From JBKECO01 sp047974745 (GTDB lineage: Bacteria > Bacillota > Clostridia > Lachnospirales > Lachnospiraceae): a DNA stretch of 57,300 bases. Of this stretch, positions 36,334 to 45,341 are shown one piece after another. Under the pieces are notes generated by a model, which worked only from the letters and a program-made list of their open reading frames with translations, searched no databases and was not told where the DNA came from. Location of the stretch: contig JBKECO010000032.1 of NCBI GenBank assembly GCA_047974745.1, positions 1 through 57,300 of the forward strand. The letters are read 5' to 3'. Position 1 is the stretch's first letter; each line of letters starts with the position of its first letter. The position numbers and the translations under genes were made by a program.

Positions 36334-36830
36334 ATATGAAACGATCGTATAAAGTACTAATTGCACTTAGTGTGGCACTCATTGGTGTGGGTATAGGCGG
36401 CACTGTGTATGCAGCTGGATCACAAACCTATCAATATCGCTCCGATAGTGGTATGATGGGGAATAGTGAATGGAATACCAATAGCGGCATGATGGGAAAC
36501 AGTGAATGGAATCCCAATAACGGCATGATGGGAAACAGTGAATGGAATACCAAGAACGGCATGATGGGACGACAGTATAAATGGACAGATGAATCCTCAG
36601 ATGAAAATATTAATGAATCTACAGATGCAATTACCGCTGAAGAAGCTTATAATATAGCTAATGAGTATGTAAAACAGTCCGATGATGACACACTTTCCCT
36701 TGGTCAGATTTATGAAGGTAACCGAAATGTATATTTGTTCGAGCTAATAAGTAACGGAAAGGAAGCAGGTATACTTCATGTCAGCAGGCTGACAGGTGAT
36801 GTGTGGTTCGTTGATTGTCCAAGGCTATGA
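36330..36830 (+). CDS. Exported Met-rich repeat protein with PepSY-like C-terminal domain
   Basis: Protein of about 166 aa. It has a signal peptide (MKRSYKVLIALSVALIGVGI... ending VYAAG), then three 12-residue repeats and a partial fourth built on GMMGNSEWN, giving eight Met residues in pairs, and a C-terminal domain (AITAEEAYNIANEYVKQ...IYEGNRNVYLFELISNGKEAGILHVSRLTGDVWFVDC) resembling PepSY. Paired Met suggests Cu(I)/Ag(I) binding outside the membrane; not proven. The start may be TTG 36330, which overlaps the previous stop, or ATG 36336. It lies directly before the response regulator. Confidence 0.7.
   Translation: MNMKRSYKVLIALSVALIGVGIGGTVYAAGSQTYQYRSDSGMMGNSEWNTNSGMMGNSEWNPNNGMMGNSEWNTKNGMMGRQYKWTDESSDENINESTDAITAEEAYNIANEYVKQSDDDTLSLGQIYEGNRNVYLFELISNGKEAGILHVSRLTGDVWFVDCPRL
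36447..36569 (+). repeat. 36-base tandem repeats inside the Met-rich gene
   Basis: Three full 36-base units (36447-36482, 36483-36518, 36519-36554) and a partial fourth to 36569, in frame, each encoding GMMGNSEWN plus three variable residues. Base differences are few and mostly silent or conservative, so the array expanded recently or is kept alike. Confidence 0.92.
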
Positions 36831-36848
36831 CTTTAACTGGTATCGAAA

Positions 36849-37544
36849 GTGGGTGAAGGTGTGTATAGGATTCTGATCGTAGAAGACGAGCTGCAAATCA
36901 GTCGTATTGTGAAGAAGTATCTTGAAAAAAGCGGATATGAATGCATCGCTGCAGCAAATGGTTTCGAGGCATTGGAATATTTTTCGGCAGACCATTTTCA
37001 CCTCGTGATACTAGATGTTATGATGCCAGGTATTGATGGATTTGAAGTATTAGAACGCATACGGACGATTTCAGATCTGCCAGTACTTATGCTGACAGCA
37101 AAAAATGAAGAGATAGATAGGCTAAAAGGCTTTGAACATGGTGCAGACGACTATGTTACAAAGCCTTTTAGTCCTAGAGAACTAGTGGAGAGAGTCAAAG
37201 TATTTCTAAAGCGTGTGTATCAGGCATCTGATGAAGCAGTTTTGGTCTCTGGAGAACTTCAGTTATATACATCATCCATGAAACTAAAAAAAGGAGAAAG
37301 TGAAATTGAGATTACAGCAGCAGAATTTAAACTTCTCCATGCAATGATGAAGAGCCAAAACCAGATCCTAACCCGAGAACAGTTGATCGAGCTGGCTTTT
37401 GGAATGGATTATGAGGGATATGATAGAAATGTTGACTCCTACATCAAACGCATCAGACAAAAAATCGAAACAGACCCTCGCAATCCTGAATACTTACATA
37501 CGAAATATGGGCTGGGATATATGTTTGGAGGTGAGAAGTCATGA
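36849..37544 (+). CDS. OmpR/PhoB-family response regulator
   Basis: Two-domain response regulator of about 231 aa: receiver with the acidic pocket in ILIVEDE, phospho-acceptor Asp in VILDVMMPG (D56 in this numbering) and Lys in DDYVTKPF, followed by a winged-helix domain (VDSYIKRIRQKIE...TKYGLGYMF). GTG 36849 is the longest start; GTG 36861 gives the more usual MYRILIVEDE opening, and neither has a strong ribosome binding site. It overlaps the kinase by ATGA. It probably controls the Met-rich genes upstream. Confidence 0.9.
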   Translation: MGEGVYRILIVEDELQISRIVKKYLEKSGYECIAAANGFEALEYFSADHFHLVILDVMMPGIDGFEVLERIRTISDLPVLMLTAKNEEIDRLKGFEHGADDYVTKPFSPRELVERVKVFLKRVYQASDEAVLVSGELQLYTSSMKLKKGESEIEITAAEFKLLHAMMKSQNQILTREQLIELAFGMDYEGYDRNVDSYIKRIRQKIETDPRNPEYLHTKYGLGYMFGGEKS

Positions 37545-38911
37545 CCTTGAGAAAACTTTGGCTGATTGTTCTGATCACACTGGCTCTGGTGACTATTGGA
37601 ATCAACGCTATGATTCTTGCCTTTTTAACAGACAGATATTTCTCGGATTATTTAATTGAGACTTATGAGATGCACGTTGCTCAAATCATCGACTACACTA
37701 CGTCTGCGCTTTCCTCTCAGGAGATTTCCTATGAGCAGATGGCTATGGAGCTCGAATCCCATCTTACCGATCCTATTATTGAGATAAAATTATACAGTTT
37801 AGATGGTGAAGTGCTTGCAGATGTCAGCAGAGATGACTGGATGGGAAACATGATGAATAGTAGGCGAATGGGCCAGATGATGAATCGTACAGCGACAGAA
37901 GAGGTGCATCAGTTCGACTTGATATCAGAGGGCGAAAAGGTCGGTGTCATCCATATCACGACCGCTGGTCTTGCAAATCACTCTATCGTTGCTATGCGCT
38001 TTAAGTCATCCCTGCTGGCCAATAGCCTGATTTCAGTCGGCGTAGCAGTCATCGTTTCTATTATTCTGGCTAGTATCATAAGTCGTAAAATGAGCCGCTC
38101 CTTAAAAGAAACACAAAGGCAGGCAAGCCGGATCCAACTTGGAGAAGAAGTATATTTTAAAGAAAGCGGAATAAAGGAAGTAGATTCGATCCAGTCTAGT
38201 TTAATGGAATTGAATACCAGACTGAAGCTGAAACAAAAAACAAGAAAATCGCTGTTGGATCAACTAATGCATCAAACCAGAACACCCCTAACGATTCTAC
38301 AGTCACACATTGAGGCGATGGAAGATGGAATGATAGATCTGGATGAAACAGAATTTCAGGTGTGTCAAAACCAGATTCAGGATCTGACTGCAATTATTGC
38401 CAATATGAGTTCCATGATTGATGCTGGGGGTGAGACAGATGAACCGACTATTTCAGAATTCGAACTCTATCCAATGCTCAGTCAGATGCAGCGGGGATTA
38501 AGTGCACAATTTAAAAAGAAGCGCATAACATTTGAGTTAAAAAGTGATCAAAAAATACAGTTGAAAACAGATCGTTTTAAGCTGAGCCAGTCCATATATA
38601 ATCTTCTGACCAATGCTTACAAATATACACAGGAAGGTGGCACAGTCAAAATATCCTACGAAATGGAAAAGGAGAGTATTTTTATTAAGGTTGCAGACAC
38701 GGGGATTGGAATCAGCCAAAGTGAGCATGAGAAAATATTTGAAGCATATTATCGTGGTGATGCAAAACAGCTAGAGAACGGACAAGGAATCGGACTTTAT
38801 ATCGTTGCAGAAAATATTAGTCAGCTCGGTGGGACGATTCGAGTAATTTCCGAGACTGGAAGAGGCAGTGAGTTTATCATCTGCATTCCGACTTGTCTTG
38901 AGACTGCATGA
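37541..38911 (+). CDS. Sensor histidine kinase with Met-rich extracytoplasmic domain
   Basis: Kinase of 456 aa: two membrane helices (about residues 5-28 and 160-182), an extracytoplasmic loop of about 130 residues between them, HAMP-like linker, HisKA with phospho-acceptor H244 in LMHQTRTPLT, and HATPase_c with N box (LLTNAYKYTQEGG), DTGIGIS and GQGIGLYIV. The loop contains DWMGNMMNSRRMGQMMNR around residues 100-117, a methionine cluster echoing the GMMGN repeats of the exported protein in the same operon. A shared metal ligand, Cu(I) being the first guess, is an attractive inference. Translationally coupled to the regulator. Confidence 0.9.
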   Translation: MTLRKLWLIVLITLALVTIGINAMILAFLTDRYFSDYLIETYEMHVAQIIDYTTSALSSQEISYEQMAMELESHLTDPIIEIKLYSLDGEVLADVSRDDWMGNMMNSRRMGQMMNRTATEEVHQFDLISEGEKVGVIHITTAGLANHSIVAMRFKSSLLANSLISVGVAVIVSIILASIISRKMSRSLKETQRQASRIQLGEEVYFKESGIKEVDSIQSSLMELNTRLKLKQKTRKSLLDQLMHQTRTPLTILQSHIEAMEDGMIDLDETEFQVCQNQIQDLTAIIANMSSMIDAGGETDEPTISEFELYPMLSQMQRGLSAQFKKKRITFELKSDQKIQLKTDRFKLSQSIYNLLTNAYKYTQEGGTVKISYEMEKESIFIKVADTGIGISQSEHEKIFEAYYRGDAKQLENGQGIGLYIVAENISQLGGTIRVISETGRGSEFIICIPTCLETA

Positions 38912-38926
38912 AAAAGTGCATAGGAA

Positions 38927-40027
38927 TCACAACGAGCAGACATGATTACGACCGGAGTGCTTTGCCTTGTATAAGGCATTATCTGCCAGCTTTTTGATTT
39001 CGCTGATATCATCTGTAGATTCTGGAAAATTCGAAAGACCTACAGACACCGTGATATGTATGGATTGAGCAGCAGAAATGCGGATTCGGTGCTCCTGAAC
39101 GACCTTTCGGAATTCCTCAGCACTTTGTCTTGCCTGTGCCCGCATACAATTTTGTATCAAAATGCAGAATTCTTCCCCGCCAATTCTTGCAACAACAGCA
39201 GGGGTGGGAAAGGCAGAGGTGAGAAGTGATGCAAGCTCCTGCAATACAATGTCTCCTTTTGTATGTCCGAAGGAGTCATTTACTTGTTTGAAATAATCAA
39301 TATCAATAATCAGACAGGAAATTGTAATATGCTTGGCAAGTGCCTCAGCTGACAAGTGATTCAGGACGTGGTCGAACTCTCTGGTATTCGTAAGTCCAGT
39401 CAGAAAGTCTCGTTTGGAGTCATTCTTATAGCTTCTAAATAATTCAAATGATTTGCGAATAGATTCTAAAAGATAGAACTCAAGTATACTGCTGATCAAA
39501 AAAATAATCGTATAATTGCGCATCTGATCAAATCTGTTTTCATATCCGGATAGCAGGATAAAAAGAGAAATATCTGTCATAATTAAGATGCCAAGAGATT
39601 TCATGATCCAGCGGTAGAGCTGTTGATTCGGCAGATAAATCTTATCAATAGTTATAAATAGCACCATGACTAATACGCTGAGAATGCTAACATGCAGCAA
39701 TGCAATGTCGATTCCGAATAACAGTGCTCGCAGTAGAATCTGAGCGCATCCAATTATTAGAACAGGAATGATGCCACCAAGATAGGATGCCACCAAAAGT
39801 ACAAGGGAACGCAGATCTACATTTAGTGATGTGTCTGGAACTGGATTGGTATGTAACAGAATAAGAAAGCTCAGTACACAGCCAGTGCCTGATATATATA
39901 CTTTTCCTCCAAATCCATCTATGAGGTTGGTATGAGATTCGCGGCTGAAATGAAATGTAAAAAAAGAATAGACCATTATCAGCAGAATGCTAAATATGAA
40001 ATTGTTTAATGTATGGAATAAAGTCAT
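38927..40027 (-). CDS. 5TM-LYT membrane diguanylate cyclase (GGDEF)
   Basis: Protein of 366 aa: an N-terminal five/six-helix sensor of the 5TM-5TMR_LYT (LytS/YhcK) type, with the conserved VDLRSLVLLVASYLGGIIPVL segment, then a GGDEF domain with intact active site ARIGGEEF. No RxxD inhibitory site precedes GGEEF, so product feedback through that site is unlikely. It is expected to make cyclic di-GMP in response to a membrane or cell-wall signal. It converges on the kinase gene with only 15 bases between them, and is a paralogue of the next upstream gene. Confidence 0.88.
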   Translation of the reverse strand: MTLFHTLNNFIFSILLIMVYSFFTFHFSRESHTNLIDGFGGKVYISGTGCVLSFLILLHTNPVPDTSLNVDLRSLVLLVASYLGGIIPVLIIGCAQILLRALLFGIDIALLHVSILSVLVMVLFITIDKIYLPNQQLYRWIMKSLGILIMTDISLFILLSGYENRFDQMRNYTIIFLISSILEFYLLESIRKSFELFRSYKNDSKRDFLTGLTNTREFDHVLNHLSAEALAKHITISCLIIDIDYFKQVNDSFGHTKGDIVLQELASLLTSAFPTPAVVARIGGEEFCILIQNCMRAQARQSAEEFRKVVQEHRIRISAAQSIHITVSVGLSNFPESTDDISEIKKLADNALYKAKHSGRNHVCSL

Positions 40028-40066
40028 TCTATTTTCCTTTCTCGAATTTTCAAACTATCCGAGATC

Positions 40067-41152
40067 CTATAATTGACAGACCTGGTTCCGGCCATTTTCT
40101 TTCGCATCATATAAGGCGGAGTCAGCAACTTCCTTCAGCAGATTTAATTCCCGTGTTGACTCCGGATAGGCAGCAACGCCAATGGAGATCGTTATGTGGA
40201 TCTCTTTTCCTATACTGATTTCGATTGGAAGCTGCCCAATAGCCTGGTTCAAGTTCAAGGCAATGGCATAGGCATTATTCAAACTGCAGTTTTCGAGCAA
40301 CATACAGAATTCTTCGCCTCCAACACGCCCGATGGAAGTTTTTTTCGGCAGAACATCTTTCATTATGGATGAAACTCTTTTTAGAACGAGATCTCCAGCA
40401 TCGTGCCCAAAGGTATCATTTACTTGTTTGAAATAATCGAGATCGGCCATGAGGCAGGATAAAGGTTCGCCAGAATCTAATGCTTTTTGCGAAGACTGTT
40501 TCAATGCTGTGTCAAAATACTGGCGATTCATTAGACCTGTTAGAAAATCCTCTGAAGAATTTCTTTTGTAATGGAAAAAAAGCTCGTTTTCTTCTCGAAC
40601 AGATCTGACCAAAGTATGTTGTAGCTCGGAGGATATGAGAAAAATCAGACTGAATTGCAGAGCGACAATGTTAGTTTCGATAGAATGTTCGATGAGTAAC
40701 AGGTATGTTAGATCGGTCACGATGATAATAGAGAATGTTTTTATGTACCATCGCCTTGCCTCACTTTTCACCCGCCAGTCTGTTAGCAGGAATGTGATCA
40801 TGATCAACAGAATTTGTATGACTGAATGTGTGGTGACAATATTAAGATCATAAAGAGCCATGCTCAATGCAGCCTGTATCATGGCAGTGATCAGCACCGG
40901 AACCATACCGCCCCAACTGGAAAGGGTAATAAGAACAAGTCCTCGCAGATCAATGATACTTGGAGCATCATGGTAGGGAAGCGAGTAAAATAGAAGCAGA
41001 ACACTAAAAGCACCTCCCATAAGACCCAGCAGTATCTTACCGTAGATGCTTTTTTGATATTTTTCAGTTAGATTTCTTGTTAGATGGCCGACAAAAAAAG
41101 TCAGCATCATAATGAGCAATGCACTGGTTGTTAGTCTGTCGAATAGTGACAT
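40067..41152 (-). CDS. 5TM-LYT membrane diguanylate cyclase (GGDEF), paralogue
   Basis: Protein of 361 aa with the same architecture as its downstream neighbour: 5TM-LYT-like helices (IDLRGLVLITLSSWGGMVPVL) and a GGDEF domain with GRVGGEEF. RxxD is again absent. ATG 41152 is chosen because TAGGAG lies eight bases upstream; an earlier ATG at 41176 has none. The pair share near-identical blocks (ISCLIIDIDYFKQVNDSFGH against LSCLMADLDYFKQVNDTFGH), so they arose by tandem duplication. The 39-base gap suggests one transcript. Confidence 0.88.
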   Translation of the reverse strand: MSLFDRLTTSALLIMMLTFFVGHLTRNLTEKYQKSIYGKILLGLMGGAFSVLLLFYSLPYHDAPSIIDLRGLVLITLSSWGGMVPVLITAMIQAALSMALYDLNIVTTHSVIQILLIMITFLLTDWRVKSEARRWYIKTFSIIIVTDLTYLLLIEHSIETNIVALQFSLIFLISSELQHTLVRSVREENELFFHYKRNSSEDFLTGLMNRQYFDTALKQSSQKALDSGEPLSCLMADLDYFKQVNDTFGHDAGDLVLKRVSSIMKDVLPKKTSIGRVGGEEFCMLLENCSLNNAYAIALNLNQAIGQLPIEISIGKEIHITISIGVAAYPESTRELNLLKEVADSALYDAKENGRNQVCQL

Positions 41153-41673
41153 GAAAGATTCTCCTATTTGAAGCAAATCATTTTGAATCTAAGTAAGAGT
41201 ATATACTATTATTTCGGCATTTTCATCCACTTTCATGACCTTTAATGCAAAGAATCTAGTATGTTTAAGAATAAATGGAAATTTGCCAAAGCCAACCCGG
41301 GTATCAAGATTTCGGAGCCAGCAAAATTCACTTGCATTCTTAGGATGTCTCCCTTATACTGAAAACAAATATAAATGGATCGAGGTAAGGTATGTTAAGC
41401 TTGGTGGGGATGAACCCAAATGCCAATTGAATAGTGATTTGGACAGTTTGTTGTATTTGCAGCAGTCGTAGTCTGTCCATTTTTCGGGAAGGTTCAAAAG
41501 TCTGCTTAACGTAAACATACCATGATACATCATTACATGGGGTCTTATCATAAGACCTGTATTTAGGTGATAAACAGCCAGAAGTGGATTGTCCCAGTGA
41601 CAATTGCTTCTGTTTTTTTGTTGTATGGAAGCCTATGTGTTTAAGACACTTTTTCACATTATTGGAGGAAAGT
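41153..41673. other. Intergenic region upstream of the MutS2-like gene
   Basis: About 520 bases without a convincing gene; short frames on both strands have no ribosome binding site or family resemblance. The one notable element is a perfect palindrome GGTCTTAT-C-ATAAGACC at 41541-41557, about 115 bases before the MutS2-like start. There is no T tract after it, so it is more like an operator or RNA hairpin than a terminator. The rest may be remnant DNA. Confidence 0.5.
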
Positions 41674-43623
41674 ATGAATACAAATGAAAATATTTTAGAA
41701 TTTAACATAATCAGGGAAAAACTGATGAATTTAGCATATACACCTAGTGCAAAGGAGAAGATCAAGGCTTTGCAGCCGTATCTTAGTGAACTTGAGCTGC
41801 GTAAAAATATGCGGGAGTCAGGGGAAGCACGAAGTTTAATAGAAAGAGCAGGAAATCCGCCTATGTCATCCATGGAGGGCATGATGGAAATGGTGGAAAT
41901 AGCTCATATTGGTGGGTGCCTGTCGGCAGAACAACTTGAACAGGCAGAGAATATTATGACCTCAGTGAAAAGACTGAAAGAGTACCTGGACAGTCAGAAG
42001 TATCTGGAACTGGGAATCACTTTTTATGGCAGTGATCTGAATTCACTTGATGAATTCCGAAGTGAAGTACACCATACAATTCGAGAAGGTGAAGTGGACG
42101 ATTTCGCCTCGAAGCTTCTTCGCTCGCTACGCAGCAGTATTGCGGAATCTGAACGAAAAATGAGGGAAAAGGCTGAGTCTGTAATGAAAAGCCAAAAGGA
42201 ATGTATGTCCGATCATTTTTGCACTATGCGTAATGGACATATTTGCATCCCTGTGAAAAAAGACTATAAATTCAAAATTAAGGGATCAGTCATGGATACC
42301 TCTGCAACAGGAAGCACTCTTTTTATAGAGCCTGCGTCAGTTAGTAAGCTCTATGACGGGCTACAACTTTTGCGTCTGGATGAGGAAAATGAAGTTAGAA
42401 GAATTCTTTACGTACTGACAGGTATGCTAGCCGATGCATTTGATCTGTGTGAACGTAATCAAAAGACAATCGAAAAACTGGATTTCATGTTTGCAAAAGG
42501 CAGATTCAGCATAGAGCTTGATGCTGTTGAACCTAGGATCAATACAGAACGAAACTTCCGTCTCACAAAGGCTAGACATCCATTGATGGATAAAAATACT
42601 TCAGTTCCGCTAGATCTTGAGCTAGGAATTGAGGGGAACGGAATCGTGATCACCGGACCAAATACCGGTGGAAAGACTGTGGCGATCAAAACTGTTGCCT
42701 TGAACTGCCTGATGGCTCAGTGTGGATTACATGTAACCTGTGAATCTGCGGATATCTGCATGAATGCTAAATATCTTAGTGATATTGGAGATGGACAGAA
42801 CATTGCAGAGAACCTTTCCACTTTTTCTGCCCATATTAAAAATGTCATGTCGATTTTAAACAATGCCGACAATGAGAGCCTGATCATAATGGATGAACTT
42901 GGTTCGGGAACGGATCCGACAGAAGGCATGGGAATAGCCATTGCTGTGTTAAAAGAATTAAAGAAAAGCGGCGCTCTTTATCTTGTAACGACTCATTATC
43001 CTGAGGTCAAGAATTATGCAGAGAGAGAAGAGGGGGTAGTCAATGCCAGAATGACTTTTGACAGGGAAAGCATTAAGCCGACCTACCAGCTTGTGATAGG
43101 TGAAGCAGGTGAGAGCTGTGCGCTCTATATTGCCGAAAGACTCGGTATGCCTAGCAGGATGCTGGAAAATGCAAGACAGGCTGCATACGGGATAACAAAT
43201 GCATATAGTGCAAACGATGCTTATAGTGCAAACGGGAAGCCTATAGAAACTGCCAGAAGAGCTGCTGGAATATCACAGAAACCATCCAGTATAAAACGTA
43301 TGAAAGAACCAGCTGCAAAAGATGAGAACAACAGCACGATAGAATTCCAGCGCGGAGATAGTGTAATGGTTCTTCCGGATCAAAAAATCGGAATCGTCTG
43401 TGAATGCGCAAATGAAAAGGGAATTCTTCGAGTCCAGTTGCCAGGGAAAAAAATCAGTATCAGTCATAAACGGCTGCAGCTGCTAGTGCCAGCATCTTCG
43501 CTTTATCCGCAGGATTATGATTTCTCCATCATTTTTGATTCTGTTGAAACACGGAAAATGCGTCATCAAATGAGCCGGAAGTATGAAAAAGATCAAAGGA
43601 TCGATCTAGAATCAGAGTACTGA
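41674..43623 (+). CDS. MutS2-like ATPase lacking the Smr nuclease domain
   Basis: MutS-family protein of 649 aa: N-terminal MutS2-type helical clamp/core region, ATPase with Walker A GPNTGGKTVAIKT, the conserved SDIGDGQNIAENLSTFSAH segment and Walker B IIMDELGSGTDPTEG, then a KOW-like basic region (RGDSVMVLPDQKIGIVCECA). It stops about 140 residues short of typical MutS2 (near 780 aa), and the C-terminal Smr endonuclease is absent without any frameshift visible. It has a small YSAN-A-YSAN repeat near residue 512. ATG 41674 follows GGAGGA. It may act in recombination control or ribosome rescue by ATPase function alone; role unknown. Confidence 0.85.
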   Translation: MNTNENILEFNIIREKLMNLAYTPSAKEKIKALQPYLSELELRKNMRESGEARSLIERAGNPPMSSMEGMMEMVEIAHIGGCLSAEQLEQAENIMTSVKRLKEYLDSQKYLELGITFYGSDLNSLDEFRSEVHHTIREGEVDDFASKLLRSLRSSIAESERKMREKAESVMKSQKECMSDHFCTMRNGHICIPVKKDYKFKIKGSVMDTSATGSTLFIEPASVSKLYDGLQLLRLDEENEVRRILYVLTGMLADAFDLCERNQKTIEKLDFMFAKGRFSIELDAVEPRINTERNFRLTKARHPLMDKNTSVPLDLELGIEGNGIVITGPNTGGKTVAIKTVALNCLMAQCGLHVTCESADICMNAKYLSDIGDGQNIAENLSTFSAHIKNVMSILNNADNESLIIMDELGSGTDPTEGMGIAIAVLKELKKSGALYLVTTHYPEVKNYAEREEGVVNARMTFDRESIKPTYQLVIGEAGESCALYIAERLGMPSRMLENARQAAYGITNAYSANDAYSANGKPIETARRAAGISQKPSSIKRMKEPAAKDENNSTIEFQRGDSVMVLPDQKIGIVCECANEKGILRVQLPGKKISISHKRLQLLVPASSLYPQDYDFSIIFDSVETRKMRHQMSRKYEKDQRIDLESEY

Positions 43624-43691
43624 GTTTTTTGACAAAAACTGCCAGAAAATTTTTGCGAAATGGGTTGAAAAAAATAGTCAATGGAGTACGC

Positions 43692-43732
43692 TATAATTAG
43701 ATTGACCAGATCGGATAAACCGAATTAGTCAG
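43692..43732 (+). promoter_or_regulatory. -10 element and candidate TetR operator
   Basis: TATAAT at 43692-43697 is followed by an imperfect 31-base palindrome: TTGACCAGATCGG (43702-43714), ATAAA, CCGAATTAGTCAG (43720-43732), 9 of 13 positions matching. It would overlap the transcription start, a normal place for TetR autorepression of the regulator-exporter operon. The -35 region is poor. Confidence 0.5.
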
Positions 43733-43795
43733 ACCAAGATAGCAAGACCAAATCATCATCTATGCTATCTAGGTGGAAAGGAGCAGAATCGATCA

Positions 43796-44404
43796 GTGAA
43801 TAACAAATTTTTTGAGATCCCAGATGAAAAACAGCTTCGAATTATCAATGCCGGGTTCGAGGTCTTTTCCCAAAATGAGTATAAAAAAGCCTCGACGGAT
43901 GAGATCGCACATAGAGCAGAAATCTCAAAGGGACTTTTATTTTACTATTTTCATAATAAGAAGGAATTTTACATGTTCCTTTATGACTATGCATTCAGGG
44001 AAATTCAGGAGAATGTAGTCTCTGATGATTTTAATAACATCAAAGATTTTTTTGAATTATGCAAATATGCTGCTACCAGGAAATATGAGCTGCTGATAAG
44101 AACACCATATCTATCCGATTTTATTGTGCGTGCCTTCTACTCACACAGGGAAGCTGTTACGGATGCCATTGATACAAGCGTCACAGAAGTTATGTCAGAT
44201 CTGTTTGAGCATTATTTTTCTCACGTTGATTTCAGCAGATTTCGGGAAGATGTAGATCCAAAGGAAATATATAGTATGATGGTCTGGATGACGGATGGAT
44301 TTATGCATGAACAGCAAAGGAATCAGGAACATTTGAATATGGATGAGATTCTTGTGAAGTATGACAGATGGTCCGAACTATTGAAACGGGTTGCATATAA
44401 ATAG
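43796..44404 (+). CDS. TetR-family transcriptional regulator
   Basis: Regulator of 202 aa with an N-terminal TetR helix-turn-helix (STDEIAHRAEISKGLLFYYFHNKKEF) and a helical ligand-binding domain without family detail. GTG start with AAAGGAG 12 bases upstream. It is the first gene of a run with an ABC exporter and a MATE pump, which it probably represses. A candidate operator lies in its leader. Confidence 0.88.
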   Translation: MNNKFFEIPDEKQLRIINAGFEVFSQNEYKKASTDEIAHRAEISKGLLFYYFHNKKEFYMFLYDYAFREIQENVVSDDFNNIKDFFELCKYAATRKYELLIRTPYLSDFIVRAFYSHREAVTDAIDTSVTEVMSDLFEHYFSHVDFSRFREDVDPKEIYSMMVWMTDGFMHEQQRNQEHLNMDEILVKYDRWSELLKRVAYK

Positions 44405-44447
44405 GGGTGCATAATCGAGAAGAGTTTCCATCACAAGGAGGGAAAGT

Positions 44448-45329
44448 ATGGGTTTTGTAATCGAGACAAAGAATCTAACAAAAAGCTATGGAAAAGCAAG
44501 AGGAATCATTGATGTGAATATGTCTATCGAAGAAGGGGAGATATTTGGCTTTATTGGTCCTAACGGAGCGGGAAAGTCAACCACGATCCGGACACTGCTT
44601 GGACTGATTTATAAGACGAGTGGCGAAGCCTCTATCTTTGGAAAAGATATTGAGAGGGATCACGTTGAGATCCTGAAAGAGGTAGGATATCTTCCGAGCG
44701 AAGTATTTTACTATGACAACATGAAAGCAAGGGATCTGCTGAACTACTCTGCCAGCTTTTATCCGAAGGACTGTACTGCGAGGATAAAAGAGCTTTCAGA
44801 GGCTCTTGAACTGGATCTGAACAAAAAGATCGAGGATATGAGTCTGGGCAATAAGAAAAAGGTAGGCATCGTACAGGGACTGCTTCATTCTCCAAAGCTG
44901 ATCATTTTGGACGAACCAACATCAGGACTTGATCCGCTGATGCAAAAGACATTTTTTGAATTGATTGAAAAAGAAAATAAGAACGGAGCCTCGGTATTGT
45001 TCTCCTCGCATATTTTAGGAGAGGTGCAAAAGATATGTAACAGAGTCGCCATTATTAAGGAAGGCAGGATTATTAATACACAAAAAATCAGTGAGCTTGC
45101 GCAAAATGCTTACAAAAAAGTGTCCTTCTCGACGGAAGGTGACTTGCCAGAGCAGTTTAAAATCGAGGGAGCAGCAGATATCAAACGGGTCAATGAATCT
45201 ATCAGTTTCATATATAAGGGCGACTGTAACCTCCTAATCCAGACAATTGGTGCATTCAAGTTATCCAATATTGATATTACAGAACCATCACTCGAAGAAA
45301 TATTCATGCACTATTATTCGGACAAATAA
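44448..45329 (+). CDS. ABC transporter ATP-binding protein (exporter type)
   Basis: ATPase of 293 aa: Walker A GPNGAGKSTTIRTLLGL, signature MSLGNKKKVGIVQGLLHSPK (LGNKK variant of LSGGQ), Walker B LIILDEPTSGLDPL and switch His in FSSHILGEV. The DrrA/CcmA-like layout with a C-terminal extension fits drug or lipid export. Two permease genes follow at 12-base intervals. Confidence 0.9.
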   Translation: MGFVIETKNLTKSYGKARGIIDVNMSIEEGEIFGFIGPNGAGKSTTIRTLLGLIYKTSGEASIFGKDIERDHVEILKEVGYLPSEVFYYDNMKARDLLNYSASFYPKDCTARIKELSEALELDLNKKIEDMSLGNKKKVGIVQGLLHSPKLIILDEPTSGLDPLMQKTFFELIEKENKNGASVLFSSHILGEVQKICNRVAIIKEGRIINTQKISELAQNAYKKVSFSTEGDLPEQFKIEGAADIKRVNESISFIYKGDCNLLIQTIGAFKLSNIDITEPSLEEIFMHYYSDK

Positions 45330-45341
45330 GGGGGTGCCAGT

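Noticed and set aside
36447..36569. Repeat array as a CRISPR-like locus
   Set aside because: The units are contiguous, in frame and encode a protein repeat; there are no spacers.
41340..41882. 180-codon minus-strand ORF
   Set aside because: Its upstream part is antisense to the well-supported MutS2-like gene, and its composition looks like a shadow frame.
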